Source: Hexactinellida sp. DTS-2022 (lineage: Eukaryota; Porifera; Hexactinellida). From it: a DNA stretch of 64,000 bases. The first letter of the stretch is position 1, and each line of letters opens with the position of its first letter. Below are positions 63,892 through 64,000 of the stretch, one piece after another. The stretch spans positions 2,046,001 through 2,110,000 of the forward strand of contig JAPNXP010000014.1 of NCBI GenBank assembly GCA_028753945.1. The letters are read 5' to 3'. The translations under genes and the position numbers were made by a program. The notes below the pieces were generated by a model. That model saw nothing but the letters and a program-made list of their open reading frames with translations. It made no database searches and was not told the origin of the DNA.

Positions 63892-64000
63892 TTCTTCAAT
63901 GGGAAACGGTAGAATGTCTGTCGAACTTTAGCAAAAACAACAGTTAGCGCCTCAGATAACCCCAACACACGTAGGCATTTGCTTTCTACATCGATAATAA
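63892..64000 (-). CDS. PARP14-like exon, second copy, cut by window edge
   Basis: The donor GTAAGT and the coding sequence (LSEALTVVFAKVRQTFYRFP) are identical to the exon at 56604-56824. The 5' part is beyond the window. It splices in phase to the exon starting at 63668. Confidence 0.6.

Larger units (their letters stand above)
62773..64000. repeat. Segmental duplication, copy 2 (continues past window)
   Basis: It matches 55857-56803, beginning CCCTTTAACCTAACCTG with the palindrome AACCTGTTTTGAACAGGTT. It includes the 373 bp missing from copy 1. The right boundary lies outside the window. Confidence 0.85.

Noticed and set aside
51000-64000. Maverick/Polinton or other large DNA virus-like element
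   Set aside because: No protein-primed polymerase, FtsK-type ATPase, adenovirus-type protease or integrase motif is visible on either strand.

Overview
The window is eukaryotic and almost certainly from an invertebrate metazoan. It has short GT-AG introns, animal-type THAP, PARP14-like and ROGDI-like proteins, and a very dense, nested population of cut-and-paste DNA transposons. Most of it is AT-rich; the last ~13 kb is visibly less so. Nothing in it is prokaryotic. I cannot name the species.

Layout. (1) 0.2-26.1 kb holds four diverged P-element (THAP9-like) transposase copies, all on the + strand. Three are broken; the fourth has a 656-codon open frame but no recognisable catalytic glutamate. 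They are interrupted by a hAT nested in a foldback element (3.6-5.2 kb), a MULE with tandem-repeat inverted ends (5.4-8.0 kb), a ZBED-type hAT (9.0-11.5 kb) and many MITEs. Target-site duplications are readable for most. (2) 26.3-27.4 kb is a ~1 kb near-perfect foldback element with the same CATAG tip as the P copies. (3) 28.1-34.2 kb carries the clearest host gene, a ROGDI homologue on the + strand: one exon at 28.1-28.3 kb, a 5.1 kb intron packed with MITEs, and the terminal exon at 33.4-34.2 kb. (4) 34.3-43.8 kb is a stack of nested transposons up to five layers deep, with a decayed ZMYM/ZNF862-type hAT at its core. (5) 43.8-51 kb holds MITEs, palindromes, a 33-bp minisatellite, a long TG tract and gene fragments. 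(6) 51-64 kb holds an intact Mutator-like transposase ORF (+). Convergent with it, on the - strand, is a duplicated, rearranged PARP14-like locus with an H-Y-L mono-ADP-ribosyltransferase exon and exons with KH-like repeats. Between its duplicated blocks lie a 1120-codon Gag-like ORF (SR-rich tail, CCHC zinc knuckle), a truncated second frame behind it, a coiled-coil ORF and three copies of a ~200 bp module with two perfect hairpins.

How it works together: most of the window is a record of successive insertions that can be ordered from their nesting. The ROGDI homologue would act in V-ATPase assembly and the PARP14-like gene in ADP-ribose signalling or defence. The least familiar part is 53.9-64 kb, where an unrecognised Gag-like element sits inside a broken, duplicated PARP gene.
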